From Gossypium raimondii (Eukaryota; Streptophyta; Magnoliopsida; Malvales; Malvaceae): a DNA stretch of 64,000 nucleotides. A program made the translations under genes and the position numbers. The notes beneath the pieces were generated by a model, which searched no databases, was not told the origin of the DNA, and saw only the letters and a list, made by a program, of their open reading frames with translations. Positions 61,636 through 64,000 of the stretch are shown piece by piece (positions within the stretch are counted from its first letter, which is position 1; every line of letters starts with the position of its first letter). The stretch is from NCBI RefSeq assembly GCF_025698545.1, contig NC_068571.1:32893733-32957732 (forward strand), read 5' to 3'.

Positions 61636-64000
61636 ATAGAATCTTGACTTTGCAAATATGATTATTTTCTTTTCATCTGAAACTTGAAAGAGTTTTATCT
61701 ACCATTCCTTTCACAACCTCCCCGTAAAGTAGTTTTAAAGAAGGAAAAAAATGCTTTTTCTAATAAAAAAAAAAAGAAGGAAAAAAAAAACTTGCATTGA
61801 ATAATATAAAGTAAAAAATGAGTCTGAAACTATGAAGATTTACACAATTGTTGAGAAGGAAAAAGAAAAGGAAGAAAAATACTATAAAAATAAAAGACAT
61901 GAAAAGAAAGAAAAAGTGGAACCTAAAGTTGGGTCATTCTTAATCTGTATCCAACATATGATGCTACGTATCAAATAAAGTTTACCTGAAAGTTAAGTAC
62001 GAATGCACTAACACACACATCATCATCCATTAATCTCAACTGAAATATCAAATATAGTTATTTAAGTTCAGTTGGATCTGAAATATAAACTTCAAATTTT
62101 TCTCAAATCTACTTGTAAATAACTAACCAAACCCATTTTAATTTCTCTATATTCATTGAGATATACTCTAGTTAATCGATTTGAGTTCAATTATTAATTT
62201 CATGGATAGATCTGAGCAAAAAAATTCGACCAAATCAAGAAACCAAGTTGAACCAACAATTTGGCTTGGTTCGAGTTTGTTTTTTTTTTTTTATAGTTCA
62301 ATTTGGTTTAAGTTTCGATTTGATGATGTTATTATGCCACATCAATTTAGTTCACTTTTGGTTTATTCCATTGGGAGCTGAAAAATCCAAAAATAACCAT
62401 TTAAAAATTTCTAAGAAAAGCCCAATATTTTTAAACATATAAACTCATTTAAAACTCAAAATAAAACTCATTGCTTCTAAATTCTAAATATTCTATAATT
62501 AAATAAAATAAAAACTCTAAATCTATTTATAGTGTCAATCTCTCACAATTCATTATTTATTTGTCGTTGTTGTTAAAACTTCCAAGAATTCAAGTGTTCA
62601 TCTTTTTTTTTTTACTTACTATGTATTGTGTTCTTTTATTATTGTTGTTAAAACTTCTAAAATTTTGGTTATCATTATTAACATTTTCAAGTTGGGTGTT
62701 TTTAGATGCTATTATACATTAAGAGTTATAAAATACAAATAATTTAGCATTTGATTATGTTTAGTGAAAATTGAGAGTGATTAAATCAAGATTTAATTAG
62801 ATTTTAATAACCATTTATAATTATAGATTTTACAAATTATTTTTAGATAAATATATTAATTGAGATTTTATGTATAATTGAAACAAATTTAAAATTGTCA
62901 AATAGTGTCTAAGAAATGTAAAACAAAGATAATTTTATCTAATTAAAGTTGAAACGTCCAAATCCAAAGATAATTTTGTCTAAATAAAGTCCAAAAGTTC
63001 AAAGCACAAAAATAATATGGAAACTTGAAATCCAAACCGAACTAATTTAATATGGTTTAGTAATAACCGATTTCTTATGTCCACCAATTTAGTTGTGGTT
63101 CAAAAATGAAAAAACCGAATACCTTGATTCAATTTTAAAATTCAAAACAAAATTGAATTGATGTAAACTCTATTAATGAAGTTATAACATTTTAATTCCT
63201 CACAATAATCAATAGTTCCATTTAAACCTTTAAAAGTAAATTTCTTAATTTGACTACTAAATTTTTATAATTTATTTTAGCTCCAATATCAAATTCATGA
63301 CTTCATCCTTGATAATAATTAATTATGTTGATTATGGCTAAGAAAGGATTCTATGCTGTATACCAATGATAACTTCTCTTAGAGTAACTTAAGACTTAAA
63401 GACAGCAAAATGAAAAACAAAATTTTATCAAATATACTTATTTTTGGAATTCATGATTTTATATCAAAATTTGAATTTGATTTTAAAATTTTAATTTTTT
63501 AATAATAAATAAAAGGTTTTGATTTGAATACAACAAATAAAAAATTTTGATTTGAATTTGTGTGGATACAAGTTCAATTTCATAAAAAAAATAAATTTTG
63601 GATTTTAAATTTTAAGATTGATTAAAAAACATGATAATTTTTTTGTTCTCTCTTTTTTCGCACTTCTTTCAAAATACAAACAATTAATTTTACTTATAAT
63701 ATATCATCAACGAAGCTCAAGGTTTTTAAAATTAGATCCGTAGGCAAACCGGTCAGACCACTGGTTTCAAGTTCAACCTATTCAATTGGTCCAGTCAATT
63801 CAATTGAATAAATTATTAAAAATAAAATTATTTGAAAATAGATAGAATTGATCCGACTAGTTCAACCAATTCATGAGTCAACCCATCTGACTTCTTATTC
63901 CAACAGTAAAAAAGCTTCATGCATTCAATTTAATGTAGTACAAATATTCAAAATTTTCATTTATATTGTAATTTCCACAATTTTAATTTATAAACCCCCA
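61636..64000. other. A+T-rich intergenic tail
   Basis: No gene is supported. Around 62210-62370 and 63000-63170 there are phrases rich in AACC and GGTTC (for example AACCGAACTAATTTAATATG), and a similar CCGGTCAGACC block lies near 63750-63880. These look like old dispersed repeats whose ends I cannot place. Frames at 62181-62442 cross a poly-T run and are spurious. Confidence 0.4.

Noticed and set aside
1-64000. CRISPR arrays, operons, ribosome binding sites, tRNA or rRNA genes
   Set aside because: The window is plant nuclear DNA; spaced repeats are LTR-internal arrays or microsatellites, and I saw no tRNA or rRNA sequence.

Overview
This window is nuclear DNA from a dicot plant. The likeliest source is cotton (Gossypium) or another Malvaceae. 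The case rests on split genes with GT-AG introns and A+T-rich spacers, and on several repeats I recognise from cotton: ~3-kb LTRs starting TGTAACACCCCTAACCCG, internal phrases such as CCCGTGTGTCTGGCCGTGTG, and a foldback MITE with ACTAGGAGTC arms. The species call comes from memory of repeats and was not searched.

Genes sit in three islands. Island 1 (about 1.2-9.2 kb, + strand) holds a short NFRKB-like DEUBAD protein and a complete 15-exon ADP-glucose pyrophosphorylase large subunit. Island 2 (about 19-29.9 kb) holds an intronless RPK2-type LRR receptor kinase (-), a small coiled-coil gene (+), an alpha-expansin (+) and a plastid-targeted SRPBCC/START-like protein (-). Island 3 (58.1-59.9 kb) holds a seven-exon HAD phosphatase of the SDT1/pyrimidine 5'-nucleotidase type (-). 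A broken endo-beta-mannanase (-) lies at 10.85-12.18 kb. I re-read every splice junction in the intact split genes, and the reading phases close without a gap.

The rest is mostly transposable-element debris. A probable 3.1-kb solo LTR lies at 12.68-15.80 kb. A solo LTR with a second, oppositely oriented solo LTR inside it lies at 31.85-37.56 kb. A four-layer nest lies at about 38.2-51.2 kb: a minus-strand LTR holds a gag-only Ty1/copia element, one LTR of that element holds a decayed endogenous caulimovirid, and the viral sequence holds another 3-kb-family LTR. A decayed Ty1/copia pol with its 3' LTR (51.6-54.27 kb) and a further LTR-like block (54.7-57.9 kb) follow.

The plant genes do not form a pathway; this is ordinary eukaryotic gene order. 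I found no convincing new biochemical system. The most unusual material is the nest with its viral insertion scars, and the tandem arrays of short hairpins that recur, with different stem sequences, in each TGTAACA-type LTR.
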